From contig NZ_CP104203.1 in the NCBI RefSeq assembly GCF_025244725.1, positions 2,418,001-2,482,000 on the forward strand: DNA of 64,000 bases. Reading direction: 5' to 3'. The DNA is from Chryseobacterium oranimense. GTDB lineage: Bacteria; Bacteroidota; Bacteroidia; Flavobacteriales; Weeksellaceae. The notes beneath the pieces were generated by a model. The model was not told the origin of the DNA and did no database searches. It saw only the letters and a program-made list of their open reading frames with translations. This document shows positions 16,101-24,653 of this stretch, piece after piece. Both the position numbers and the translations under genes were made by a program. Within the stretch, counting starts at the first letter, position 1. Each line of letters opens with the position of its first letter.

Positions 16101-17914
16101 TTGGTAAAATAATTCAGATTCAGGGAGCTGACATCAGCATTCACATTCATATTAACTCTTGAAGTACTGAAGTCAATAAGTCCTTTGATAGTAGCTTTCG
16201 CCTGTTCATCATTGACGGTGATGAGTCCGTTGTATTTTTTATGATCCAGTAACCCGTCCAGATAAAGGTTATTAATCACTTTATCCATTATTTCAATGCT
16301 GCTGATCTGTGACTTGGTGGTGAGACGCATTGTATTAACGTCAAAGCTCTGTCCGTTAAGATCAAATTTACCGGAGATCAGGCCAACACTTTTATTTTTA
16401 GTGATTACAGAGGTGTTCAGGTCTTTTACTTCCAGATATCCCGAATACTTGGGCATTGCCGTACTATATTGGGTAAGCGAAAGCTTGGAAATCTTCGCCT
16501 GTCCTATTCCTGTCATCAGGTTTCCATTTGAAACATAGACCTGTTCAGGAGTTACCCTTGCAGCACCATTGTATTTCAGCTTTCCAAAATCATCAGCAAA
16601 GTTCTTCATCTTTTTAGAAATAAATGAAGGCATCATTGCTTTAAGGTCTTTGTAGGTAAAATCAGTAGAAAGGTCATTGGTTTCAATCGCGAAGTTTCCT
16701 TTCAGCAGCCTGTCTACCTTCATTGTTCTGGTTGCAATATTAACATCAGGATTCCTGATGAGGAAGTTTTCCAAATGGAATTTATTCAGCGGACCGGTCA
16801 TTTTACCGACCAGGTTGAATGGCTTAAAATTATCCCAGTTTGTCACAAAGTAACTGATATCATAACCGCTCAGCTGGCTTCCCTGATTAATTTCCATATC
16901 CCAGCGTACACGGTCTGCAAAATCGGACCATGACCCGTCATGAAGATTAAATTTGATATTTCCCTGAAGCAGCGAATGATCTGTATTCAGGGTAAGATCT
17001 TTTAAAGACAGAAATTCATGAGTTAAAGAAAGTTCCGTAGAAAAAGTGTCTACCAAATGAGATTTCCCCCATCTGGTGGTGACGAAGGACATATTATTGA
17101 TCAGTGCCGAAATATTGGCTCCGTTCACCTTTACATTAGGTGCTTTTAAATTAAAATTTGTTGCAGTAAGCCATTTGCCCGGTTCTCCCGGAGAGTTCTG
17201 GCTGATGATGGAAACCTTCGAATCAATAATCTGTACCCGGGAATCCAGCTGGAAAGGCGGTTTCTTCGGATCTCTTTTCTTACCGCTGTCGAAAAGTTGT
17301 GTAAATCTGATAAAATTGGAAATACTGTCGCCCTTGTACGTAATTACTTTTACATCGGCATTAACAAGGGTAAGGGAATTAAAGCTTAAAGAATTACTGT
17401 TTCCCGAAATGGCATTATAAGCAAGAGACATCCAGTCTGAATTGGCACGGAACTCTCTGGCTTTGATAAAATCAAGGCCTTTGTAATCCTTGATTTTTAA
17501 TCCTTTTATGGTTACATCTCCGAAATAATCCACTTCCACGCTTTCGGTAGACATTCCGGATTTAAAGTCTTTATTGACGATCTGAAGCGCTTGATCTGCG
17601 GCCCATTGTTTGGTAGCCGGAAGATTAATGGCAGTCAAAACTCCTCCAACAAGAATAACTCCCAGCCAGAAAAGGATCAGGAGAAGTCGTGCCCACCAGG
17701 AATAGCTGGTGACATCTTTTACAGCCTGCTTTCCAAATTCTTCAGCAGTTTCTACGGGATGATGAATGGCATCTGATGCAAGTTCAGATGCTTCCTTAAC
17801 CGTCTCCTTTACAGCACCTTCTACATTCTCAACAGTTTTCTGTACCTGATCACCAAGGTTCTCAGCTACTGATTTTTTATTCTCATTCTCGTTATTATTC
17901 TCTAACTTTGCCAT
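13124..17914 (-). CDS. tamB: Translocation/assembly module TamB (DUF490)
   Basis: This protein of about 1,596 aa has one N-terminal membrane helix (WWARLLLILFWLGVILVGG) and a very long periplasmic part built of repetitive beta-structure (AsmA/TamB-like). The C-terminal DUF490 domain contains the VLQFGSVLLLSTFNVSN segment and the SPRVNIKTGLGIPL strand. TamB-like proteins bridge inner and outer membrane and help outer-membrane protein assembly and lipid transport. The start is set at Met 17914 (MAKLENNNENENKK); the frame stays open 31 codons further into tsaD but that part is the complement of tsaD. An amphipathic, acidic helix-rich segment of about 60 residues precedes the membrane helix. The gene is divergent from tsaD with a gap of four bases between the start codons. 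Confidence 0.92.
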   Translation of the reverse strand: MAKLENNNENENKKSVAENLGDQVQKTVENVEGAVKETVKEASELASDAIHHPVETAEEFGKQAVKDVTSYSWWARLLLILFWLGVILVGGVLTAINLPATKQWAADQALQIVNKDFKSGMSTESVEVDYFGDVTIKGLKIKDYKGLDFIKAREFRANSDWMSLAYNAISGNSNSLSFNSLTLVNADVKVITYKGDSISNFIRFTQLFDSGKKRDPKKPPFQLDSRVQIIDSKVSIISQNSPGEPGKWLTATNFNLKAPNVKVNGANISALINNMSFVTTRWGKSHLVDTFSTELSLTHEFLSLKDLTLNTDHSLLQGNIKFNLHDGSWSDFADRVRWDMEINQGSQLSGYDISYFVTNWDNFKPFNLVGKMTGPLNKFHLENFLIRNPDVNIATRTMKVDRLLKGNFAIETNDLSTDFTYKDLKAMMPSFISKKMKNFADDFGKLKYNGAARVTPEQVYVSNGNLMTGIGQAKISKLSLTQYSTAMPKYSGYLEVKDLNTSVITKNKSVGLISGKFDLNGQSFDVNTMRLTTKSQISSIEIMDKVINNLYLDGLLDHKKYNGLITVNDEQAKATIKGLIDFSTSRVNMNVNADVSSLNLNYFTNKPGSQIVSGQVEGKMSMSNINDLTLDVDANNLHFATATQKYMIPNAKLKTFIEAGGRVIDVDAPGAASGKISGRYNLADLAGMMENGIGRILVGPPPRKLYRGQNFKMNFDVQQGVVNYFLPDLKLPQGAVIEGEYNGDSNDLILNLDANSLKYIMTKKEEITDADKALAAANPDYKINDRNNVSRDSAMIDSVMVRINTANLNEQLYARISKLQYNNNIIKDFELKGKNENNTALHLATTFKHGSPDDDLNDNLKAYAINVDQSTNAAGDYVFRFEPTEVKFNEVTWAIDTSPELDHSITYRKNTGDFDVRNLRIYSDKSALFIKEAQFKSAKDFYLDADVEEFAIEKLLEMQSGGNPMGIKGLANGSVKIKMDKSTLQPLVDLTVDDIVMNGNKMGNLTISATNGFSLNVYDVDVKVASAGVLGNNNLHLTGTVNNNTASPTIDLTAEMRDFDLAFTQQFVQAVFGNIRGKATGDLKINGKLSDLDYSGDIALKGFGLKLLFTGVDYSFDDTVVPLSRGLALLNNIEVHDGRSNSKGTISGAIQFEKISSMGVNLIMRADNLLMLNTTQKDYDLFWGRVYGQGDLYVDGPVSGLSITTPNMKALNGSNFTFNSSSTSNVEEFKMLRFLKEGKDGLITLEEKKKTGANMHIDFSLDVDKGTTVNVLVGDDVGNITVKGTADRLRFQMGRQGAIAMNGTYKVDNGTFVSKAILNKTFQIEKNSSIRWDGDAMKPALDITANYVRMVSNAGEYLSMGKLQPISVLLQANITQSLVNPKIDLNVTALDVSSQVKETLAAKMSQEGEKVLQFGSVLLLSTFNVSNSGGVDFDVAGVAESSGYNMLLKQLGSVLNTMSNEFQIDLNYVKGDQNSNTGDRANAGVSVALSPRVNIKTGLGIPLTKTEGTQTNYLSGEGSIEYDVSKKNDGSLILRGYSKPTNIGMVSTNGSANQAYGGGVVWSKSFNSLFKKKKKDKKQPEAKTEIKTDSTKSTSK
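17903..17910 (+). promoter_or_regulatory. Putative tsaD -7 element within the tamB coding start
   Basis: TAACTTTG fits TAnnTTTG and ends 8 bases before the tsaD ATG at 17919. The element lies within codons 2-5 of tamB, so the tsaD transcript would have almost no leader. Confidence 0.5.
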
Positions 17915-17918
17915 TATT

Positions 17919-18935
17919 ATGAGCGACTCTATAATTTTAGGTATTGAATCGTCCTGCGACGACACCTCAGCAGCTATCATCAAGGGAAACTGTATTCTGT
18001 CTAACATTGCTGCGAATCAGGCCATCCACAAAGAATATGGCGGTGTGGTTCCGGAACTGGCATCGCGCGCACATCAGCAAAATATAATCCCCGTTGTTGA
18101 AAAATCTCTTACTAAAGCAAATATACAACAAAATGCTATTTCTGCTATAGGATTTACACGTGGTCCCGGACTTTTAGGATCCCTGCTTGTAGGAACGTCA
18201 TTTGCTAAGTCTTTGGCAATGAGTTTAAATGTTCCGCTAATTGAGGTAAACCATCTCCAGGCCCACATTTTAGCCCATTTCATTGACGATGCAAATCCTA
18301 TGCCGCCAAAATTCCCTTTTCTGTGTCTTACGGTGAGCGGAGGGCATACGATGATTGTATTGGTCAAAGATTATTTTGACATGGAAATTATCGGGAAAAC
18401 AATTGATGATGCCGCAGGAGAAGCTTTTGACAAAATCGGAAAGGTATTTGACCTTGACTACCCTGCCGGACCTATTATAGACCGGTTGGCTAAGGAAGGA
18501 AATCCTGATGCTTTCAAGTTCAATAAGCCTAAAATGGAGAATTACGACTATTCTTTCAGCGGAATCAAGACTTCCGTTCTTTATTTTATCCAGAAAGAGG
18601 TTAAAAAGAATCCTGATTTTATTAAAGAAAACCTGAACGATCTCTGCGCTTCTGTTCAAAAAGCCATCATTGAAATTTTAATGGCCAAACTTGAAAAAGC
18701 AGCCGCAGAATTAAATATAAAAGAAGTTGCCATCGCCGGAGGAGTTTCTGCCAATTCTGCTTTGAGAAAAGTAATGGAAGACAACCATGAAAAGCTTGGC
18801 TGGAATATTTACATTCCAAAATTTGAATACACCACGGATAATGCTGCAATGATTGCAATGGTGGCTCAGTTAAAGTTTGAAAGAGGCGAATTTACAGATC
18901 TGAGAACAACGGCTACGGCGAAATACGATTTATGA
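17919..18935 (+). CDS. tsaD: tRNA N6-adenosine threonylcarbamoyltransferase TsaD
   Basis: This 338-aa protein has the full TsaD/Kae1 signature: MSDSIILGIESSCDDTSAAI at the start, GPGLLGSLLVG, the metal-binding HxxxH (His112, His116), LTVSGGHTMIV, and the C-terminal TTDNAAMIA. It transfers the threonylcarbamoyl group to A37 of tRNAs that read ANN codons, giving t6A. The length is typical. It is divergent from tamB and overlaps the next gene by 4 bases (ATGA). Together with MtaB at 60.3 kb the window holds two successive steps toward ms2t6A. Confidence 0.97.
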   Translation: MSDSIILGIESSCDDTSAAIIKGNCILSNIAANQAIHKEYGGVVPELASRAHQQNIIPVVEKSLTKANIQQNAISAIGFTRGPGLLGSLLVGTSFAKSLAMSLNVPLIEVNHLQAHILAHFIDDANPMPPKFPFLCLTVSGGHTMIVLVKDYFDMEIIGKTIDDAAGEAFDKIGKVFDLDYPAGPIIDRLAKEGNPDAFKFNKPKMENYDYSFSGIKTSVLYFIQKEVKKNPDFIKENLNDLCASVQKAIIEILMAKLEKAAAELNIKEVAIAGGVSANSALRKVMEDNHEKLGWNIYIPKFEYTTDNAAMIAMVAQLKFERGEFTDLRTTATAKYDL

Positions 18936-19336
18936 AAATATTGTTAGAAGAAAAAATATTAGGCAAACACTCTAAGAAGAACTCAAAATATTACTGGATA
19001 TTAGAAACAGTGACGGGTAAAAATGAATTTTCAGAGCATTCCACCGATTATTTTCCTGCAAGTTCAGAAATAGGGTATGTTCAGAATATTAAAGAAGAAG
19101 TTATTGAGAAAATAAACTCAGAGAACGTTTTTAGTTTTGAGTATGAACCGAAAGAAGGAGATTATCTGTCCATCAAAAATAATTTAAGAAAAAACGAATA
19201 TCTGAATTTAATTTTCTTGAATAACAAGTGGATTGAAGAAATTTATACATGCTCATACAGAGATTGTGATGGCGATATTTATAGCACAATAAAAACTGGT
19301 GTGGCATTTTTAAGCGAGAATGAAACTTACTTTTAA
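18932..19336 (+). CDS. Hypothetical protein coupled to tsaD
   Basis: This 134-aa soluble protein has no signal peptide. It is charged, with aromatic-rich stretches (KYYWILETVTG) and two cysteines in ETYTCSYRDCDGD-like spacing (CSYRDC). Its ATG overlaps the tsaD stop (ATGA), so it is translated from the same mRNA. No family is recognised and no function is suggested. Confidence 0.7.
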   Translation: MKILLEEKILGKHSKKNSKYYWILETVTGKNEFSEHSTDYFPASSEIGYVQNIKEEVIEKINSENVFSFEYEPKEGDYLSIKNNLRKNEYLNLIFLNNKWIEEIYTCSYRDCDGDIYSTIKTGVAFLSENETYF

Positions 19337-19381
19337 TACTCACTTATCAATACAATTCAGGCAGATTCTAAATATTTAAAT

Positions 19382-20083
19382 ATGAAACTTTTTTACGGAG
19401 AAATTGAGGAAAATCAGGTAACGATCAATGATGAAGAGCAGCAGCATATTGTGAAGGTTCTTCGGATGAAGAATGGTGAGGATATTCATGTAACGGACGG
19501 AAAAGGAAACATAGCTTCCGGAAAATTAATCATCGAAGGAAAGAAAGCCAGTCTTGAAGTTTCTGAAATTAAAACGAATACTCCGGATTTTGATCCTAAA
19601 CTTCATATTGCCATTGCACCAACAAAAAATATAGACAGGATCGAGTTTTTTGTGGAAAAAGCCGTGGAAATGGGTATATCAGAGATCAGTATCATTATTA
19701 CAGAAAAAACTGAACGTAAAAATATTAATATTGACAAAATCAGAAAACAGGCTGTTGCTGCTTCCAAACAGAGCTTAAGGTTTCATTTTCCGGTGATCAA
19801 TGATGTGGTGAAGCTGACTGATTTCTTAAAAAGTATTGTGGCAGAACATACTTTTGTAGCCCATTGCCATGAAAATCTTCAAAGGATTGACCTGAATACT
19901 ATTCCTTCAATGGAAAAAATCACTTTTTTAATTGGTCCTGAAGGAGATTTCTCGGAAAAAGAAATTCAGTATCTGTCTGATAATGCAATCAAAGCGGTTT
20001 CTCTTGGTAACCAAAGGCTGAGAACGGAAACGGCCGGGGTATTTGTGGCAGCATGGAATTATTTTAATATGATGAAAGGATAG
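19382..20083 (+). CDS. rsmE: 16S rRNA m3U1498 methyltransferase RsmE
   Basis: This 233-aa protein has an N-terminal PUA-like region (QQHIVKVLRMKNGEDIHVTDG) and the C-terminal SPOUT knot: IGPEGDFSEKE, then LGNQRLRTETAGVFVAAW, which are the SAM-binding and knot motifs of RsmE. It methylates N3 of U1498 in 16S rRNA. Length and start are normal. It stands 45 bases after the preceding hypothetical gene, so it may be the third gene in the tsaD transcript. Confidence 0.95.
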   Translation: MKLFYGEIEENQVTINDEEQQHIVKVLRMKNGEDIHVTDGKGNIASGKLIIEGKKASLEVSEIKTNTPDFDPKLHIAIAPTKNIDRIEFFVEKAVEMGISEISIIITEKTERKNINIDKIRKQAVAASKQSLRFHFPVINDVVKLTDFLKSIVAEHTFVAHCHENLQRIDLNTIPSMEKITFLIGPEGDFSEKEIQYLSDNAIKAVSLGNQRLRTETAGVFVAAWNYFNMMKG

Positions 20084-20131
20084 ATAATAGTTCAGAAGAT
20101 GGAAGATGAAGTCAGAAAACTGAATCAGAAA

Positions 20132-20773
20132 TTATTCTACAACTATTTTCCCATTTTTCCGGTACATATAGATTTCATCTCCTTCTTCAATAATATGGGC
20201 GCTCATCATCAGAAGTTTTCCTTTTTCCCATTGATAGGTTTTACTGTAGGTATTAACAGGGCCAATATGGTAGGATGAAGTGATTTCTTTTCTTTTCCGA
20301 TCGAACCTAATGTTCTGGATAGTATCCAAAGGTTTGTAGTAATCATATTTCCTGCTTTTCTGATTATAGAGCCAAAAGCTTGAAGACGAAGCATAATTTC
20401 CGGCCCAGTTAATCAGTTCTATATCATTATAGCCGTCAAAATTCGCATCATTATCAATGTTAAAAATAACTTCTCTTTCATTCAGAACAGAGATGGTATC
20501 TACCATAATCTTCTGATGCAGCTTATTTTTATTAAATATACTGATTGATTTAAAACTGATTTCTCCATCAGGACTTTCCAATCCTTTAAGTGTATAGGTA
20601 AATCCTTTTCCTTTCACGGATTGGGAAAAGGGAACTGATGCTGTATCTTCAGTCTGTACATTTTCTACCTGTTGTACCGAAGTAGCCTCGTTTACAATAG
20701 GTACTTCCTTTGGCTCTGTTTTTTTAACGCAGCTGCATAAAACGATCAGGATCAAAGGAAATATTCTGTTCAT
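20132..20773 (-). CDS. Lipoprotein, XAC2610-like
   Basis: This 213-aa protein has a lipoprotein signal (ILIVLCSC, Cys13 or Cys15). The mature part contains an acidic calcium-like motif FNIDNDANFDGYNDIEL followed by beta strands (YASSSSFWLYNQKSRKYDY), the pattern of XAC2610-related proteins, which are beta-propeller-fragment or FG-GAP-like. The function is unknown. Its start overlaps the stop of the upstream rRNA/tRNA methyltransferase gene by 4 bases, suggesting one transcript. Confidence 0.78.
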   Translation of the reverse strand: MNRIFPLILIVLCSCVKKTEPKEVPIVNEATSVQQVENVQTEDTASVPFSQSVKGKGFTYTLKGLESPDGEISFKSISIFNKNKLHQKIMVDTISVLNEREVIFNIDNDANFDGYNDIELINWAGNYASSSSFWLYNQKSRKYDYYKPLDTIQNIRFDRKRKEITSSYHIGPVNTYSKTYQWEKGKLLMMSAHIIEEGDEIYMYRKNGKIVVE

Positions 20774-21441
20774 ATGGTTAGATTATGATCTTTAAGGTAT
20801 TTGTCAAAAATCTGTTGCCCGCTTCGTATAGAATTTACAGCCCAGCGGATCTTCATTCTCAATAGTTTTTCCTCATCAAGCATGTAATCAATATCCGAAT
20901 TTATCAGCTTTTGCTTCAATTCATACATACAAATGGAAGCGGCAACTGATACATTGAAACTCCTTGTAAAGCCATACATAGGAATGGCCAATGTTTCATC
21001 TGCAAAATCCAGAATTTCCTGGGAAACGCCTTCCATTTCAGTTCCGAAAACCAAAGCAATCGGCTCGGTAATTTTATATTCAGGCAACATTTTCGCATTG
21101 TTTTCTAATGAAACAACGACTATTTTGTAACCCCTGTCTTTGATTTTCTGAAAAGACTCCATGTTTCTGGGAAGTTTTTCTACCTCAACCCATGTATCAG
21201 CCCCTTTGGTAACACGAAGATTGGGTTCAAAACTATATTCTTCCTGCAAAGCCACCACTTTATGAAAACCACAAGCCTCCACAGAACGCACAATGGCTGC
21301 AGCGTTCCTGAACTGATAAATATCTTCTACAACAGGAAGCACAAAATCCGAACTCTCCGGTGCAAAGTGTTCAATCTTTGCCAATCTTTCTTCTGTTAAA
21401 AACTGCTTTAAATATTCAAAAGTTTGCTCTAAATCTTCCAT
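20770..21441 (-). CDS. TrmH/SpoU family RNA 2'-O-methyltransferase
   Basis: This 223-aa protein is a SPOUT methyltransferase. Motif 1 is seen at DIYQFRNAAAIVRSVEACGFHKV, motif 2 in ALVFGTEMEGVSQEIL, and motif 3 in AIPMYGFTRSFNVSVAASICMYEL, the knot that binds SAM. It has the pattern of TrmH, which makes Gm18 in tRNA; rRNA-directed homologues cannot be excluded. It is divergent from ansA. Confidence 0.88.
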   Translation of the reverse strand: MEDLEQTFEYLKQFLTEERLAKIEHFAPESSDFVLPVVEDIYQFRNAAAIVRSVEACGFHKVVALQEEYSFEPNLRVTKGADTWVEVEKLPRNMESFQKIKDRGYKIVVVSLENNAKMLPEYKITEPIALVFGTEMEGVSQEILDFADETLAIPMYGFTRSFNVSVAASICMYELKQKLINSDIDYMLDEEKLLRMKIRWAVNSIRSGQQIFDKYLKDHNLTI

Positions 21442-21522
21442 TCATTTTCAAATCTTTGCAAATTAACGTAATTTTGGACTATGAACCTGAATGAGGCTCA
21501 ATTTCTTGCTAAAAAATAATTC

Positions 21523-22539
21523 ATGAAACGAAAAGTCCTGCTTATTTATACCGGAGGAACCATCGGTATGGAAAAAGATTATGAAACCGGAAGCCTCCGT
21601 GCATTTGATTTTGGAAATATTTTCGAAAAAATGCCCGAAATGAAACTGATGGAATGCGAAGTATTCGTGCACCCTTTCGCAAAACCACTGGACTCTTCAG
21701 ATATGGGACCCGAGGAATGGAAGGTAATCGCCAACTATATTCTGAAAAATTATGAGCTGTATGACGGCTTCCTGATTCTTCACGGGACAGATACGATGTC
21801 TTATACTGCTTCTGCTTTAAGCTTTATGCTGAAAGGTTTGAGAAAACCGGTGATCATGACAGGTTCTCAGCTGCCGATCGGTGATCTGAGAACGGATGCA
21901 AAGGAAAATCTTCTGACAAGCCTTTATTATGCCAGCCTTTACGAAAACGAGGAGGCTGTTATTCAGGAAGTGGCCATTTATTTTGAATATAAGCTATTAA
22001 GAGGAAACAGAACCCTGAAATATTCTGCCGAATATTTTGACGCTTACGCCAGCCCTAATTATCCTATACTGGGACAGTCCGGGGTTCACTTAAATATTAT
22101 CAAGGAAAACCTTTACCGATGCGATCCGGAAATAGAATTTCATGTAGATGAACATATTTCCGAAGATATTCTGTTTTGGAGAATTTTTCCGGGAATGCAC
22201 CTGAGCCACTTTAAAGAAATCCCTAAAATGAAGGTTCTTATTCTTCAGGTTTTCGGTTCGGGAACCATTTTCAGCAGTGAAAAAACGCAGGAAACGCTTC
22301 AGGAGATCAGAAATAACGGAACTGAAATTGTTGTGGTAAGCCAATGTATATCAGGCGGTATCTCATTCGGAAAGTATGAAAACAGTAATATTTTCTCAAG
22401 GATAGGTGCGATCAGCGGGAAAGACATGACGGCAGAAAGTGCCATCAGTAAAGCCATGCACCTGATAGACAATCCGAGCTACTCCGGAACCTTTGCAGAC
22501 AACTTCACCAAAAGTCTTTGTGGAGAAATAACTGAGTAA
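21523..22539 (+). CDS. ansA: Type I (cytoplasmic) L-asparaginase
   Basis: This 338-aa protein has both catalytic threonine motifs: TGGTIGM with nucleophile Thr13, and HGTDTMSY with Thr89 and Asp90. A TDAKENLL segment supplies the catalytic lysine. No signal peptide is present, so it is the cytoplasmic form that hydrolyses asparagine to aspartate and ammonia. TAATTTTG at 21469-21476 fits a -7 promoter element in the divergent spacer. The Thr pair and length (about 330-340 aa) are normal. Confidence 0.94.
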   Translation: MKRKVLLIYTGGTIGMEKDYETGSLRAFDFGNIFEKMPEMKLMECEVFVHPFAKPLDSSDMGPEEWKVIANYILKNYELYDGFLILHGTDTMSYTASALSFMLKGLRKPVIMTGSQLPIGDLRTDAKENLLTSLYYASLYENEEAVIQEVAIYFEYKLLRGNRTLKYSAEYFDAYASPNYPILGQSGVHLNIIKENLYRCDPEIEFHVDEHISEDILFWRIFPGMHLSHFKEIPKMKVLILQVFGSGTIFSSEKTQETLQEIRNNGTEIVVVSQCISGGISFGKYENSNIFSRIGAISGKDMTAESAISKAMHLIDNPSYSGTFADNFTKSLCGEITE

Positions 22540-22552
22540 TTTTAAAGAATAA

Positions 22553-22583
22553 TTTGCAGATTCCAGAAATTAGCCTATTTTTG
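22553..22583 (+). promoter_or_regulatory. Promoter of tRNA-Ser
   Basis: TTTG at 22553-22556, a 19-base spacer, and TATTTTTG at 22576-22583 give a full match to the Bacteroidota -33/-7 promoter, 11 bases before the tRNA. Confidence 0.8.
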
Positions 22584-22594
22584 CAATCTCAAAT

Positions 22595-22681
22595 AGAGAG
22601 GTGTCCGAGTGGTTGAAGGAGCTACCCTGGAAAGGTAGTATACGGGTAACTGTATCGAGGGTTCGAATCCCTTCCTCTCTG
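22595..22681 (+). tRNA. tRNA-Ser(GGA)
   Basis: The 87-base gene folds with a perfect 7-bp acceptor stem (AGAGAGG with CCTCTCT, discriminator G), a D arm, an anticodon loop CTGGAAA giving anticodon GGA (codons UCC/UCU), a long variable arm of the serine type and a T arm with GGTTCGAATCC. No CCA is encoded. An overlapping short open frame reads through it and is an artefact. Confidence 0.95.
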
Positions 22682-22879
22682 CAAGAATATAAAAGTCTTA
22701 AACTTAATTGTTTAAGGCTTTTTTATTTTAGTTCTGCTATAATTTTCTTAAGATTTAGACTCTTTCTGTTCCTAAACATTCCTAAATCATATCATTAATT
22801 TTGTCCCGTTTATCAACAGTATTGACGGCTTTTAAATAATTATTTAATGAATAAAGAATCTACATTCGCAATAATTTAC

Positions 22880-23671
22880 ATGAAAGGAAAAGTTATTATC
22901 AGCATATTTTTATTGGGTTTAACAAACAACTTATTACACGCACAGATCAGTCCGCCGGGTCTTGGAGATGCTAACACAGCTTTCTGGTCAGCTTTTGGAG
23001 TTAGACGTCAGCTGGATTCTCTTGGAAAAAAGCAGTCTTTAAGTTATATTGCTTTAGGACGGAAAAGCAGTCCAGACAATTATAATCCGGTTTCAAAACA
23101 GGCCATTTTTGTTCTGAATCATGAAGTTTATCATTCTTTTGCTCCCAACCAGCAATACAGCTATGCAGTAAGCTATCGCCGGCAACCAAAATATGAAAGT
23201 TCCGCACCTTATGAAAAAGAGGCTATGGAACAGGAATTCAGGATCTACGGAAGGTATGCTTATACTTTTAGCCTAGGAAAAAGATGGAAACTGAAAAATA
23301 CAGTCCGACAGGAATTCCGTAAATTTTTTGATGCCGACTTCCATAAAACGGAGGAAAATTTTCAGCTAAGAACAAGGGTGAAGAGCCAGCTCACCTATAA
23401 TTTATCCAAGAAAAACAATCAGAAATTAGCTTTAAGTGCCGAAGGCTTGTTTTCTGCAAGCTATCTTAATGAGCCGGAACAGAAATGGACGCCTTTCGGA
23501 TACAGGGAAATGCGTATTGGAGCTTACTATATGTTCAGTATTCCGCATTCTCCTTTCAGTGCAGATATAGGCTATGTCAATGATCTGATCAGAGGCAGCA
23601 GAAGTGTAAAGAAAGGCGGCGTCCACTATCTGGCATTGGACCTTATCTGGAATCTGCCTTTTGGAAAATGA
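22880..23671 (+). CDS. Exported DUF2490 family protein
   Basis: Starting at Met 22880, this 263-aa protein has a signal peptide (MKGKVIISIFLLGLTNNLLHAQ). The frame opens 11 codons earlier at 22847, but that would put the signal inside the chain. The mature part is amphipathic beta strands: FWSAFGVRRQLDSLG, EQEFRIYGRYAYTF, and the C-terminal SADIGYVND...LIWNLPFGK. This is the pattern of DUF2490 outer-membrane beta-barrel-like proteins. The role is unknown. It is a single gene with a terminator at 23722-23753. Confidence 0.78.
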   Translation: MKGKVIISIFLLGLTNNLLHAQISPPGLGDANTAFWSAFGVRRQLDSLGKKQSLSYIALGRKSSPDNYNPVSKQAIFVLNHEVYHSFAPNQQYSYAVSYRRQPKYESSAPYEKEAMEQEFRIYGRYAYTFSLGKRWKLKNTVRQEFRKFFDADFHKTEENFQLRTRVKSQLTYNLSKKNNQKLALSAEGLFSASYLNEPEQKWTPFGYREMRIGAYYMFSIPHSPFSADIGYVNDLIRGSRSVKKGGVHYLALDLIWNLPFGK

Positions 23672-23721
23672 TAAATGACTAGTCGTAAATTGTGAGTAAT
23701 GAATGATAACTATAATTAACA

Positions 23722-23753
23722 AAATCCCGGCGTTTCTGCCGGGATTTGTTTTT
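23722..23753 (+). terminator. Terminator after the DUF2490 gene
   Basis: A perfect 10-bp stem (23722-23731 with 23738-23747, core ATCCCGGC) with a 6-base loop is followed by GTTTTT. The leading A run also makes it usable on the minus strand. Confidence 0.85.
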
Positions 23754-23811
23754 GGAAACCATTGAAAGTCTTCCATCAATATAATTTAGATATGAATGTT
23801 TGGTGTAAAAT

Positions 23812-24510
23812 TTAATTACAGATCGTCAAAAACTGATGGCTCATCTGCACTTTGAATTTGGCTTCTGATTTTAATTTAGCATAAACAGTGTATTCAAAAG
23901 CCTGTACAGCTTTCAGTTTCCTGTCTATATATTCTGCAATCTGTACGACAGAAAAAATAAAATCCCTGTACACCGCAATATCCACCGTTTGTCCGTAATA
24001 AGGAAGATAAGCTTTCAAAAAAGGAACTGTAGTCTGATGCCTGTTGTAATTGACACAATATCCTGCTCCCTCTCTGGCTGTAACAACGTCACGATCGTTG
24101 ATGTAATCCAGGACTGTTTTATTTTCTTCCGGAGAAATGCTGTTTTTTAGGACGTGTCTGTTGATTTTGTCCAGAATATGCTGGGCGTATTCCATCATGG
24201 TAATGGTTTTCCACTCAAATATATGGTTCATTCCTTTGGTCTTGAAATGTTTTTCATTTTCACAGTTGGTGCAGAAAGAAATCCCGATCTTTTCATGATA
24301 AGGCAGAAAACAATCTTTGATCTCCATAGAAGCATCAGCCAAAAGCTTATCGTCCGCAAAGCTGTAATACAGATAAGGGCTGTATAGATCTGCAAGGGCT
24401 TTCAGATAATCAATTTCGCTGGCGTTATGATATTCTTCAAACCATTGTTCAAGGGTGTCGTAATAATGGCTTTCAAATTCTTTAAATGTTAAGTAAAACG
24501 GCAATTCCAT
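23812..24510 (-). CDS. Hypothetical protein with CxxC motif
   Basis: This 232-aa cytoplasmic protein (start at Met 24510; an upstream Met at 24534 is possible) is rich in Tyr, Phe and acidic residues. It has one CxxC pair (SFCTNCENEKHF) that could bind a metal, and mostly helical segments. There is no signal peptide or membrane helix. No family is recognised. It stands alone between a DUF2490 gene and an M20 peptidase. Confidence 0.7.
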   Translation of the reverse strand: MELPFYLTFKEFESHYYDTLEQWFEEYHNASEIDYLKALADLYSPYLYYSFADDKLLADASMEIKDCFLPYHEKIGISFCTNCENEKHFKTKGMNHIFEWKTITMMEYAQHILDKINRHVLKNSISPEENKTVLDYINDRDVVTAREGAGYCVNYNRHQTTVPFLKAYLPYYGQTVDIAVYRDFIFSVVQIAEYIDRKLKAVQAFEYTVYAKLKSEAKFKVQMSHQFLTICN

Positions 24511-24653
24511 AGCTCTGTAATTTTGATATGACAAAGCTATTGCTGTAATGCGACAAAACTTGACGTGTTATATTTTTTTAATGAGAGCTAAGAATCCAGA
24601 TTCAAAACCAAGATTCAAGAGTCAGGAGCCAAGATTTCAGATGTCTGTAGTAA

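Noticed and set aside
22601-22798. Open frame of 65 codons on the plus strand
   Set aside because: It reads through the tRNA-Ser gene; its first residues are the translated tRNA.
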